Below are positions 12,478 through 19,834 of a stretch of 64,000 nt of DNA, piece after piece (the first letter of the stretch is position 1; every line of letters starts with the position of its first letter). The stretch lies in assembly GCA_964615375.1 (NCBI GenBank), contig CAZTOW010000025.1, forward strand, positions 62,001 to 126,000, in the 5' to 3' direction. This DNA is from CAZKWG01 sp964615375 (GTDB lineage: Bacteria; Myxococcota_A; UBA796; CAZKWG01). The translations under genes and the position numbers were made by a program. The notes below the pieces were generated by a model. It saw only the letters and a program-made list of their open reading frames with translations, did not search any database and was not told the DNA's origin.

Positions 12478-13034
12478 CGCTCCTCCTCCTGCTCGGCGCC
12501 GCCCTCGCGGCGGGCATCCACACCGGCATCCCCGTGCGCGGCGTCCAGGGCCTCGGCGAGCCCAGCTTCAAGGGCGTGGACGCCGGCTGGTCCGCCTCCG
12601 CGGACGGCGGCTACGTGCGCGTCTTCGTAGGCCGCACCGAGGCCGAGGCCGCCGCCTGGCTGGCCGAGGGCGTGCCGCTCAGCGCCGGTCAGGCGCCCGC
12701 CTACACCTTCGCTGACGAGGCCTGGGGAGACGGCCAGGCGATCCTGGCCTTCCGCGACGGCAACGTGAGCGTCTTCATCCGCGTGGAGCAGGGCGCCCTC
12801 CCCCTGGCCGAGCGCCTCCGCGCCGCCATCGTGGACGGCGGCCCCGCCTGGCCCGCTCCCCCCGCCCTGCGTCAGGAGGGGGAGCGCTGGGTGCTCGACG
12901 CCACCGGCCTCGGCGGCGTGCGCTACCAGGGCGGACGGCTCGCCCGTGAGCCCGGCTGGGTGTTCACGGAGCCCCCGGATGAGCTCGTGGTCTGGGACGC
13001 CTGGGGTCGGCCGGCGGTGGTCGTAGCCAGATAA
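12474..13034 (+). CDS. exported protein of unknown function (186 aa)
   Basis: The start ATGA overlaps the stop of the lipoprotein gene, so the two are translationally coupled. A signal peptide (LLLLLGAALAAG) is followed by a compact domain containing EAEAAAWLAEG and FADEAWGDGQAILAFRDG. The second part resembles the way small secreted DUFs handle a heme or redox helper fold, but I cannot name a family. Co-translation suggests it works with the transglutaminase-like lipoprotein. Confidence 0.7.
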   Translation: MTLLLLLGAALAAGIHTGIPVRGVQGLGEPSFKGVDAGWSASADGGYVRVFVGRTEAEAAAWLAEGVPLSAGQAPAYTFADEAWGDGQAILAFRDGNVSVFIRVEQGALPLAERLRAAIVDGGPAWPAPPALRQEGERWVLDATGLGGVRYQGGRLAREPGWVFTEPPDELVVWDAWGRPAVVVAR

Positions 13035-13119
13035 GCCGGCACACACCTTGACAGAACCCTGACCCTTTCGTGTCCTGCAGCGCCGAGGCCCCGGTAGACT
13101 GACCTGTGGAGGTCGGACG

Positions 13120-15276
13120 ATGATCGCCCTCACCCTGCTGCTCGCGGCCGCCCGGGCTGAAGACGTCGATGGGGACGGCGTCGACGCGTCCACGGACTGC
13201 GACGACGCTGACGCCTCGGCCTGGACCACGGAGTCCTCCACCCGGAGCTACACGCTGGACACCGACGCTGAGGTGGCCGCCTTCTGCGATGGCTACTGCT
13301 CGCGCACCTTCAACAACCTGAGCCTCGAAGGCGTGACGACCACCGAGGGGCTCGCCTGCGTGAGCACCGTCAAGGGCGAGCTCAACATCGAGGCGGAGTC
13401 GCTCTCCAGCCTGAGCGGGCTCTCCGGGTTGAGCTCCATCAAGAGCTTCAACCTCGCGGAGAGCGACCTTCAAGATCTTCAGGGCCTGGAGTCGGTCAGC
13501 TCGCTCACCAACCTCTGGGTGGGCTGCATCGGCGGGCCGGACGACGAAGAGGACGAGCCCTACGAGGAGGCGTATTACTGCGTCGACAGCGTGGGGCTCA
13601 ACCCGCGCCTCCAGGACTTCTACGGCCTCGGCCCGATCACCAGCATCCAGCAGCTCTATGTGCGGAGCGCGGCGATCACGAGCCTGGAGGGCCTGAACGG
13701 CCTCACGGAGGTGGGCAACCTGGTGCTGTACGGGACCACCAGCCTCAGCACCCTGCGCGGTCTGGACAGCCTCTCGGACGCCGACGGGATCTACCTCGTG
13801 TCGACGACCGGACTCCGCGACCTGATGGGCCTCGGCGCGCTGACCCGCGTGGGGACGCTCTACATCAGCTCGGCGACGAACATGCTCGGCCTCATGGGAC
13901 CGCGCGCGCTGGCGACGATCGGAGTGCTGGAGATCGAGAGCAGCGCGAACCTGATGAGCCTGCGGGGCCTCGACAGCCTCAGCACGCTCGACAACCTCAT
14001 GTTGAAGGATCTCACGCGGCTCTCCGATCTGCGCGGCCTCGAGGGCGTCTCGGAGCTGAGCGTCACGCAGCTCCGAGGGATGCGCTCGCTCAGCAGCCTG
14101 AGCGGGCTGGACAACGTGAGCTCCGTGCAGAAGCTCATCCTGATCGACACGCCCAGGCTGAGCAGCCTCACGGGCCTCGAGTCGCTCACGACCGTACGTT
14201 ATGAGCTGACCATCGGGTGCGCTACGCCCGTGGACTCGAGCACGCCCGTCTGCGTGGACGTCCCCCTCCTGGACTCCCTGGCGCCGCTCTCCAACCTGAC
14301 CAGCATCGGCGACCTGAACCTGACGCGCATGCCCGGCCTGCGCTCGCTGGAGGGCCTGGAGAGCCTGGCGCTGGCCGACGACGTGACCATCGACTCCACC
14401 GGGATCACCTCGCTCGCTGGGCTCGAGGGCCTCACGGACGTCGATGAGCTGAGCCTCGGCTGCCACACCAGCACCAGGAGCTCGGCGACCTTTCGCTACC
14501 TGACCTGCGACGGCAATCCGCGGCTCAGCAGCCTGGAGGGGCTCTCCAGCGTCGAGGAGATCGGCACGCTGCGCGTGGTGGGGAGCCCGCTGCTGGAGAG
14601 CATCGACGGCCTCGACGCGCTCACCAGCCTCGGACGGCTCGAGCTCGCCAGCAACAACTACCTGTCGAGCTTCGGCGAGATTGGCGAGATCGGCTCGCTG
14701 CGCCTCGGGTGCTACCAGAGCTACAAGAAGTACTCCAGCGGTGGCACCCTGATCTTCACCGCGCTGAGCTGCCCCGGCCTCGCGAAGCTGGAGAGCCTGG
14801 AGGGGCTGAGCGTGTCGTCCTGGGGAGAGCTCACGCTCTCGGGCTTGACGGCGCTGGCCACCCTGGATGGCATCACGCTCCCCAGCAGCCTCGAGGCCCT
14901 GTACCTCGATGACGTCGCGGCGCTCGAGGACCTGAGCGGGCTCGAGGGGGTGGGCACCGTCACTCAGGTCGTCATCGGATGCCACCCGAACGTCGAGGAC
15001 GCCTCCTGGGTCGGGTCCTCTGGCAGCAACTTCACCTGTGACGGGACCAGCGCGCTCACTTCGCTCACCGGCCTCGAAGATCTACGCGATGTCGGCGCCC
15101 TCACCCTGAAGAGCAACGCCGCCCTGACCGACGTGAGCGCCCTCCACGACCTGGAGACCGCGGAGGCCGTCTACATCGGCTACAACGAGAGCCTGAGCAC
15201 CGCTGACGCCGAGGCCCTGGTGGACGAGATCGCCACCACCCCGCCCACCGCTACGGTCGAGCACAACGCGCCCTGA
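13120..15276 (+). CDS. secreted Leu-rich-repeat-like protein with Ca-binding-type N-terminus
   Basis: This 718-aa protein starts with a signal peptide (IALTLLLAAARA), directly followed by a DxDxDG calcium-type motif (DVDGDGVDASTDCDDADA). The rest is a long array of roughly 22-25-residue repeats of the kind LxxLxGLexLxxLxxL, for example LSSLSGLSGLSSIKS, interrupted by short Cys-containing loops (GC..., C.D). The pattern fits a receptor-L-domain or bacterial LRR solenoid rather than canonical LxxLxLxxN. The product is probably an extracellular adhesin or binding protein. GGAGG lies upstream of the ATG. Confidence 0.78.
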   Translation: MIALTLLLAAARAEDVDGDGVDASTDCDDADASAWTTESSTRSYTLDTDAEVAAFCDGYCSRTFNNLSLEGVTTTEGLACVSTVKGELNIEAESLSSLSGLSGLSSIKSFNLAESDLQDLQGLESVSSLTNLWVGCIGGPDDEEDEPYEEAYYCVDSVGLNPRLQDFYGLGPITSIQQLYVRSAAITSLEGLNGLTEVGNLVLYGTTSLSTLRGLDSLSDADGIYLVSTTGLRDLMGLGALTRVGTLYISSATNMLGLMGPRALATIGVLEIESSANLMSLRGLDSLSTLDNLMLKDLTRLSDLRGLEGVSELSVTQLRGMRSLSSLSGLDNVSSVQKLILIDTPRLSSLTGLESLTTVRYELTIGCATPVDSSTPVCVDVPLLDSLAPLSNLTSIGDLNLTRMPGLRSLEGLESLALADDVTIDSTGITSLAGLEGLTDVDELSLGCHTSTRSSATFRYLTCDGNPRLSSLEGLSSVEEIGTLRVVGSPLLESIDGLDALTSLGRLELASNNYLSSFGEIGEIGSLRLGCYQSYKKYSSGGTLIFTALSCPGLAKLESLEGLSVSSWGELTLSGLTALATLDGITLPSSLEALYLDDVAALEDLSGLEGVGTVTQVVIGCHPNVEDASWVGSSGSNFTCDGTSALTSLTGLEDLRDVGALTLKSNAALTDVSALHDLETAEAVYIGYNESLSTADAEALVDEIATTPPTATVEHNAP

Positions 15277-15281
15277 CGGAG

Positions 15282-15301
15282 GTCGACGGTCGACCGTCGA
15301 C
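15282..15301. promoter_or_regulatory. 20-bp perfect palindrome upstream of ssb promoter
   Basis: GTCGACGGTCGACCGTCGAC is perfectly self-complementary, starts 5 bp after the LRR gene and ends 42 bp before the sigma-54 promoter. There is no T-run, so it is not a standard terminator. It could be an activator or repressor site for ssb. Confidence 0.6.
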
Positions 15302-15343
15302 GACTGTCAGGCTGTAACGCGGAAAAATTGGCCTTGCACCACA

Positions 15344-15360
15344 TGGCACGCTTCTTGCTT
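15344..15360 (+). promoter_or_regulatory. sigma-54 (-24/-12) promoter of ssb
   Basis: TGGCACGCTTCTTGCTT matches the sigma-54 consensus TGGCACG-N4-TTGCW at every defined position. GG at 15345-15346 and GC at 15357-15358 are separated by exactly 10 bp. The expected transcription start is near 15370, about 40 nt before the ssb ATG. The match is seen directly; use in vivo is inferred. Confidence 0.8.
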
Positions 15361-15409
15361 CGCTCCGGCGCGCGGCCTGCTGGCCGTCCAACCTGAAAAC
15401 GGAGCTGTC

Positions 15410-15811
15410 ATGCGTGGAATCAACCGTGTCTTCCTCATGGGCAACGTCGGCCAGGACCCCATGGTCCGCCACACCTCCAACGGCCGCGCCGTCTGCGATC
15501 TCAGCGTCGCCACACACCGCGGCGTGCGCAACGGCGACACCTGGGTGGAGGAGGCGGAGTGGCACACGGTGCGCCTGTGGGAGCGCCACGCCGAGCTGGC
15601 CCTGCGCTACGTGGAGAAGGGCTCGGCCATCGCGGTGGAGGGCGCCCTTCGCACCGAGCAGTGGACCGGCAAGGACGGCAGCCGCCGTCAGCGCACCTTC
15701 GTGCAGGTCGAGCAGATCCACTTCCTGCCCCGCACCCGCGAGGAGGGCGCGCGCCCCGAGCCCCCCGCCGCGCCGCCCGCCGCCGCTCAGGGCGAAGAGA
15801 TCCCCTTCTGA
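15410..15811 (+). CDS. ssb: single-stranded DNA-binding protein
   Basis: The 133-aa SSB has an OB-fold N-terminus (RGINRVFLMGNVGQDP, typical SSB opening) and the EWHTVRLW core strand. It ends in the acidic EEIPF tip that recruits repair and replication partners. The linker is short. The gene has its own intergenic region with a sigma-54 promoter and a palindrome, and the last 25 bp overlap the convergent membrane-hydrolase gene. Because of the promoter, it may be a developmental or stress copy rather than the housekeeping SSB. Confidence 0.95.
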   Translation: MRGINRVFLMGNVGQDPMVRHTSNGRAVCDLSVATHRGVRNGDTWVEEAEWHTVRLWERHAELALRYVEKGSAIAVEGALRTEQWTGKDGSRRQRTFVQVEQIHFLPRTREEGARPEPPAAPPAAAQGEEIPF

Positions 15812-16290
15812 CGGGCCTCCGCCCTCCTCTTCCTCCACACCCAGGCCGTGAGCGCGGCGAGCAGGGGAGCCAGGACCACCGTGTCCTCGCTGCCCAGCAG
15901 CCCGAGCTCGAAGGTCCACAGGGTGAGGGGGTAGAAGAGGGCGTAGCCCCCCGTGAAGTGGTGCTGCAGCAGGTCCACCGCGAGGTGCAGGGCCTGGCCT
16001 CCCAGCAGGGCGCGGAACACCCCTGGCCGCGCCCCCGCGGGGAAGAGCATGGCCAGCAGCGCGCTGCTCAGCACCATCCCCGCGGGCATGTGCAGCGGCA
16101 TCCAGCCGTAGATGAGCGCCTCGGGCACGTCCACGCCCAGCTGGTCGTGCAGGCGCGTGAGCCCGATCGGCGGCAGCCTGGCCAGCAGGTCCGGGATCAG
16201 CGCGCCCGCGGTGAAGGCCGGGACGTGCTCGCCCCCGCGGATCCCCTTCCACAGCAGCGCCGTGCAGGCGTGGGTGATCAGGTCAGCCAC
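15787..16290 (-). CDS. YdjM/DUF457-like membrane protein (putative metal-dependent hydrolase)
   Basis: The 167-aa product has 3-4 hydrophobic segments and conserved-looking His residues: the N-terminal MADLITHACTALLWKG, then RLHDQLG, and HLAVDLLQHHFTGGYALFYP. This is the layout of the membrane-bound metal-dependent hydrolase family (YdjM, DUF457). The start is GTG and overlaps the upstream gene's stop by 8 nt; the 3' end overlaps ssb. The substrate is unknown. Confidence 0.75.
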   Translation of the reverse strand: MADLITHACTALLWKGIRGGEHVPAFTAGALIPDLLARLPPIGLTRLHDQLGVDVPEALIYGWMPLHMPAGMVLSSALLAMLFPAGARPGVFRALLGGQALHLAVDLLQHHFTGGYALFYPLTLWTFELGLLGSEDTVVLAPLLAALTAWVWRKRRAEARQKGISSP

Positions 16291-16726
16291 GCTCCTCGAG
16301 CCTCCCCGCCCGCCAGCGGAAGCCGAGGGGCGCCGCCACCAGCGCGAGCCCCACCCCCAGCCAGCCCAGCGCCTCCTTCGCCCAGCGCAGGTGATGGACC
16401 TCCAGGATCTCGGCCACGACCGTCTGGTCCTCCGCCCGGTAGCGCCCCACCAGGCTCACCGTGTCCCCGACCTCCAGCCCGCGCGCGTCCCCCTCCACGG
16501 GCACCTGCACCACGCGGGCGATGACGAAGTGTCGCGCGTCCGGCACCGCCGAGACCTGCCACAGCGAGAACCTCAGCTCGCGCCCGTCCGCGCGATCCCC
16601 GGCCGCGAGCGCCGAGGGCCAGGCCGCCAGCACCGTCGTCGCCTGCCGGGCGTAGAGGCCGCAGAGCGCCAGCAGCAGCGCCGTGAGCGTAAGGATTTTG
16701 ACAGCGCGCTGGCGATCCGACCACAC
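16283..16726 (-). CDS. two-TM protein with a beta-rich middle, unknown function
   Basis: A GTG start at 16726 gives 147 aa. There is an N-terminal helix (ILTLTALLLALCGLYA), a beta-strand domain containing DTVSLVGRYRAEDQTVVAEI (OB/NfeD-like in character), and a C-terminal helix (ALGWLGVGLALVAAPLGF) with a basic tail. A much longer open frame extends upstream, but only as a shadow of the APS-kinase-like gene on the other strand. It is coupled with the YdjM-like gene (8-nt overlap). Confidence 0.6.
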   Translation of the reverse strand: MWSDRQRAVKILTLTALLLALCGLYARQATTVLAAWPSALAAGDRADGRELRFSLWQVSAVPDARHFVIARVVQVPVEGDARGLEVGDTVSLVGRYRAEDQTVVAEILEVHHLRWAKEALGWLGVGLALVAAPLGFRWRAGRLEERG

Positions 16727-16801
16727 GCGGGGAAGAATAGCCCCTCCTCCGGGGTTGAGCACCTTCACGCCCCCGGGGTCCACCGCGAGATCGGAGCGCG
16801 C

Positions 16802-17407
16802 ATGGAATCGACGCAGTCCTTCACCGTCTGGATCACGGGCCTGCCCAAGGCCGGCAAGAGCTCGGTCGCGGACGCGCTGGCCGCGCAGATCCGCGCGCGC
16901 GGGCTGGAGGCCGAGGTCATCGACTCCGGCAAGCTGCGCGACACCCCGCTGGGGGCGAGCCTGGGCTTCTCCAAGGCCGAGCGCGACATCAACGTGCGCC
17001 GCCACGCGCTGGCCGCCCGCCTGCTCACCGCCCACGGGGTCGTGGCCATCGTCGCCGCCGTGAGCCCCTACCGCTCGACCCGCGAGGAGATCCGCCGCGA
17101 GCTCGGCCGCTTCTTCGAGGTCTACGCCGCCACGCCCAAGGGCGCCTGCATCGACCGCGACGGGGCCGGCATCTGGCGCCGCGCGCTGGCGGGCGAGATC
17201 CGCGAGTTCACCGGGGTGGACGCGCCCTATGAGGAGCCGCTGAGCCCGGACCTCAGCTTCAACCTCTCCCACGAGAGCGTGGACGCGGCGGCGGAGCGTA
17301 TCTGCGCGGCGCTGACCGAGCGCGGGCTCGTACCCGCCAGCCCCCACGCGGAGAGCGCGAAGAACCCGCTGGCCGACCGGCTCCGCATGCTCGGCTACGA
17401 GAGCTGA
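16802..17407 (+). CDS. adenylylsulfate-kinase-like protein
   Basis: The 201-aa P-loop kinase has Walker A GLPKAGKS near the N-terminus, LGFSKAERDINVRRHALAAR (the APS kinase LGFS..DR..NIRR signature) and AGEIREFTGVDAPYEEP near the end. APS kinases phosphorylate adenylylsulfate to PAPS. Two usually conserved places differ: the LDGDNVR motif is here IDSGKLR, and the RDxKGLY motif is RDGAGIW. No ATP sulfurylase is adjacent. It may therefore be a diverged CysC-like kinase acting on another acceptor. Confidence 0.82.
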   Translation: MESTQSFTVWITGLPKAGKSSVADALAAQIRARGLEAEVIDSGKLRDTPLGASLGFSKAERDINVRRHALAARLLTAHGVVAIVAAVSPYRSTREEIRRELGRFFEVYAATPKGACIDRDGAGIWRRALAGEIREFTGVDAPYEEPLSPDLSFNLSHESVDAAAERICAALTERGLVPASPHAESAKNPLADRLRMLGYES

Positions 17408-17411
17408 GGGG

Positions 17412-19310
17412 TCAGGGCGCGGGCCAGGTCGGGGCCTCGACCTCGGCCCGCAGGAGCGTCGGAGGGTGGCCCGGGATCTGGACGGAGCGCTCGCAGGTCC
17501 GGCCGAGCTGCAGCTCCAGGACCACGCCGTCCCTGCCGTGCTGGAGCTCGGTGAGCAGGCGCCAGAGGCGGGTGGGGAAGCGCAGCTCCTCGTCGTCGCA
17601 GCGCACCGTCAGCAGGCGCTGCGCCGTGGGATCTCGCGTCCATCGCAGCGCGTCGACCGGCGCGGCCTCCACCTCAGAGAGGGCGTCCGAGGCCACCAGC
17701 GGATGAGGCCAGGGCTCGAGCTCACACAGGCGGTGCCCCCCCAGCTCCTCGCAGCGCACGCCCTCGCGCGCGACGGGGCCCGCGGGCCCGTGCTCCAGCA
17801 CCAGCCCCACGCCCACCCGCCGCAGCAGCTCCACCGTCTCCGCCGCCGGCCATGCCTGGGTCACGCGGTTCAGATCCACCAGGGCTTGTACCCGCCGCGC
17901 GTAGAGCCCGCCCACCAGGGGCCGCCCGTGGAGCATGGCGGCGCGCAGGCGGTGGCCCAGGTGGCAGGCGCAGGCGTCCGTCCGTCCGCCCGGGGGCAGC
18001 AGGTCCAGCAGCGCCCCGGGCGCGTCCGCGCTCAGGAGGCGCGCGTAGATCGGGTGGAGGCCCAGGCTCTCCCGGGGCTCGCTCATCACCGGACGCACCA
18101 GCAGCCCCGACAGGGCGAGGGTCAGGAGGGGCGGGGCGAGGCGAACCCGCTCCCCCAGGACCAGCGCCCCCCGGGCCGCCAGCAGGCTCATCGCCGCGAA
18201 GCTCACGCCCAGCCAGCGCACCGGCGCGCGCAAGCCGTCCATGCCCGGCAGCGCCGCCAGCAGGCGCCCCGGCAGCGGCAGCCCCGTGCTCTGCCCCCGC
18301 CACAGCAGCTCCGGCCCCAGCGCGAGGATCGCGGCGCCGAGGACGACCCCGAGGACGGCCAGCCAGGGCCAGCGTGGGCCTGCTCGGCCGCGCAACACGC
18401 CGGGGAGGCCGATCATCGCCAGGCCCAGGCCCAGGAGCAGGCCCGCTCGACCCAGATCCCAGCGTGGATCCACCGCCGCCCCACCCCCGCCCGGCGTGGA
18501 GCCTCCCCCCAGGTGCTGCGGCCAGCCCAGATCCCAGCTCTCGGCCAGCAGATCCGCCGCGACGGTGCGGACCCCGTGGAGGCGCTGGAATTCCACGTAC
18601 ACCTGCATCACAGGCGCCAGGCCCAGCGCGCCCAGCAGGAGGCCGCCCGCCAGCGCCGCCCAGCTCCGCCGATCCCCCTGCCGCGCTGAGGCCGCCGCCA
18701 GCAGCGTGATCCCGCCCACGAAGGCCGCGTGGCTCGCCTGATAGAAGCCGAGCCAGCCCGCGCCCCCCAGCACCAGCCCGCCCAGGGCCGCCAGCCGCGG
18801 TCGCCGCCCGGCCAGGCCCGCGCCCACGAGCAGCGCCCCCAGCGGCCCCGCCCAGGACTGGGCCAGGTTGGCGTAGGGCAGGTGCTGGAGCGCGATGGGG
18901 TGGAAGGCCCCAACCAACGCCGCGACCCAGGTGTGCGGACCCGGCCCCAGGAGCGCGCGCGCCGCCCGGGAGAGCGCCAGGGCCGTGAGCGCGAGGCCCA
19001 GGCCACAGACCAGGGCGTGCTCGTCGAGGGCGTCCACGCCGAGCAGGTGCAGCGGCAGCGTGAGCAGGGCCGCCCCGCCCAGCCAGTCCAGCTGCGTCAC
19101 CGCCCCGTCCAGCGGCCAGCCGAAGGCGCCGCGCGACCACTCCCCTCCCCCCAGCCAGGACCCGTGCAGGTGGTGGAGCTGCAGCGCCGTCGCCAGGCTG
19201 TCGCTCCACGGCCAGAGCCCGCCGAAAAGCGGCGCTGCGCGCCCGAGCGCGACCGCCACCCCCAGGACCAGGGCGAGGGCGGCGAGGCGCTGGAGGGCTG
19301 AGGGGCGCAT
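17412..19310 (-). CDS. large multi-pass membrane protein, GT-C glycosyltransferase-like
   Basis: From ATG 19310 the product is 632 aa, with about ten hydrophobic helices in the first 440 residues and a soluble C-terminal domain. An early loop contains WPWSDSLATALQLHHLHGSW, with acidic/His residues as in GT-C enzymes. The middle is Gly/Leu rich. I see no diagnostic ArnT/PMT motif, so GT-C is a structural guess. An upstream extension to 19424 is in frame but has no start signal. It is convergent with the APS-kinase-like gene. Confidence 0.68.
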   Translation of the reverse strand: MRPSALQRLAALALVLGVAVALGRAAPLFGGLWPWSDSLATALQLHHLHGSWLGGGEWSRGAFGWPLDGAVTQLDWLGGAALLTLPLHLLGVDALDEHALVCGLGLALTALALSRAARALLGPGPHTWVAALVGAFHPIALQHLPYANLAQSWAGPLGALLVGAGLAGRRPRLAALGGLVLGGAGWLGFYQASHAAFVGGITLLAAASARQGDRRSWAALAGGLLLGALGLAPVMQVYVEFQRLHGVRTVAADLLAESWDLGWPQHLGGGSTPGGGGAAVDPRWDLGRAGLLLGLGLAMIGLPGVLRGRAGPRWPWLAVLGVVLGAAILALGPELLWRGQSTGLPLPGRLLAALPGMDGLRAPVRWLGVSFAAMSLLAARGALVLGERVRLAPPLLTLALSGLLVRPVMSEPRESLGLHPIYARLLSADAPGALLDLLPPGGRTDACACHLGHRLRAAMLHGRPLVGGLYARRVQALVDLNRVTQAWPAAETVELLRRVGVGLVLEHGPAGPVAREGVRCEELGGHRLCELEPWPHPLVASDALSEVEAAPVDALRWTRDPTAQRLLTVRCDDEELRFPTRLWRLLTELQHGRDGVVLELQLGRTCERSVQIPGHPPTLLRAEVEAPTWPAP

Positions 19311-19420
19311 GGGCCCGGACAGGATAGCGCGGCAGAACCTTACCCACAAAATAATCCCGGGTGAAGGCCGGTAAACCGGCACCTTTTCAGTAGAGCGCTG
19401 AAGTTGTCGGGAATCGGCGT

Positions 19421-19816
19421 TCAACCTGCCTCGGAACCGCCGCCGGTCCAGAGCATCCAGGCCGTCTCCGCTGTGCGGGGGCCGAATCCGTAGACGCTAG
19501 CCAGGGTCGCGATGAAGCCGCTCTGGTCGCCCTGTTCGGCAGCAGCTTGGAGCCCGTCCAGCTTTCCTGACCGAACCGCCTCCATGATGGGATCGAGTCG
19601 GAAGGCGATCACGTTCACGTATCCACCACGTCGATATCCAGCATCGTTGATGGCTTGAACCAGGGCATCCCCCTTCATGGAGAGCACCCGGTCAGGATCG
19701 AGGAGGCCCCGCTCTTTGAATGCTGGCATAAGCCCGGCTGCCCTATCTAGGGGGAAGAGGTTCACAGCCAGGATGGCGGTGATCAGGTCTGCGATCTGCG
19801 ACTCAGAGAGGGCCAT
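19421..19816 (-). CDS. small protein with HhH-like C-terminus, downstream of the R-M gene
   Basis: ATG 19816 is preceded by GGAGG 5 nt upstream, giving 131 aa. The C-terminal segment FIATLASVYGFGPRTAETAW looks like a helix-hairpin-helix (GFGPRTA) used for non-specific DNA contact; the rest is helical. It lies 18 bp after the single-chain restriction-modification gene on the same strand and shares its lower GC, so it was probably acquired and is expressed with it. Function is unassigned. Confidence 0.65.
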   Translation of the reverse strand: MALSESQIADLITAILAVNLFPLDRAAGLMPAFKERGLLDPDRVLSMKGDALVQAINDAGYRRGGYVNVIAFRLDPIMEAVRSGKLDGLQAAAEQGDQSGFIATLASVYGFGPRTAETAWMLWTGGGSEAG

Positions 19817-19834
19817 CGATGCCTCCAAACACCA

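Noticed and set aside
13048..13053. TTGACA upstream of the Leu-rich-repeat gene as a -35 box
   Set aside because: No -10-like hexamer lies 16-19 bp downstream.
16727..17347. Upstream extension of the 147-aa two-TM protein to 17347
   Set aside because: The extension lies antisense to the APS-kinase-like gene and has low-complexity composition; a GTG at 16726 fits the protein better.
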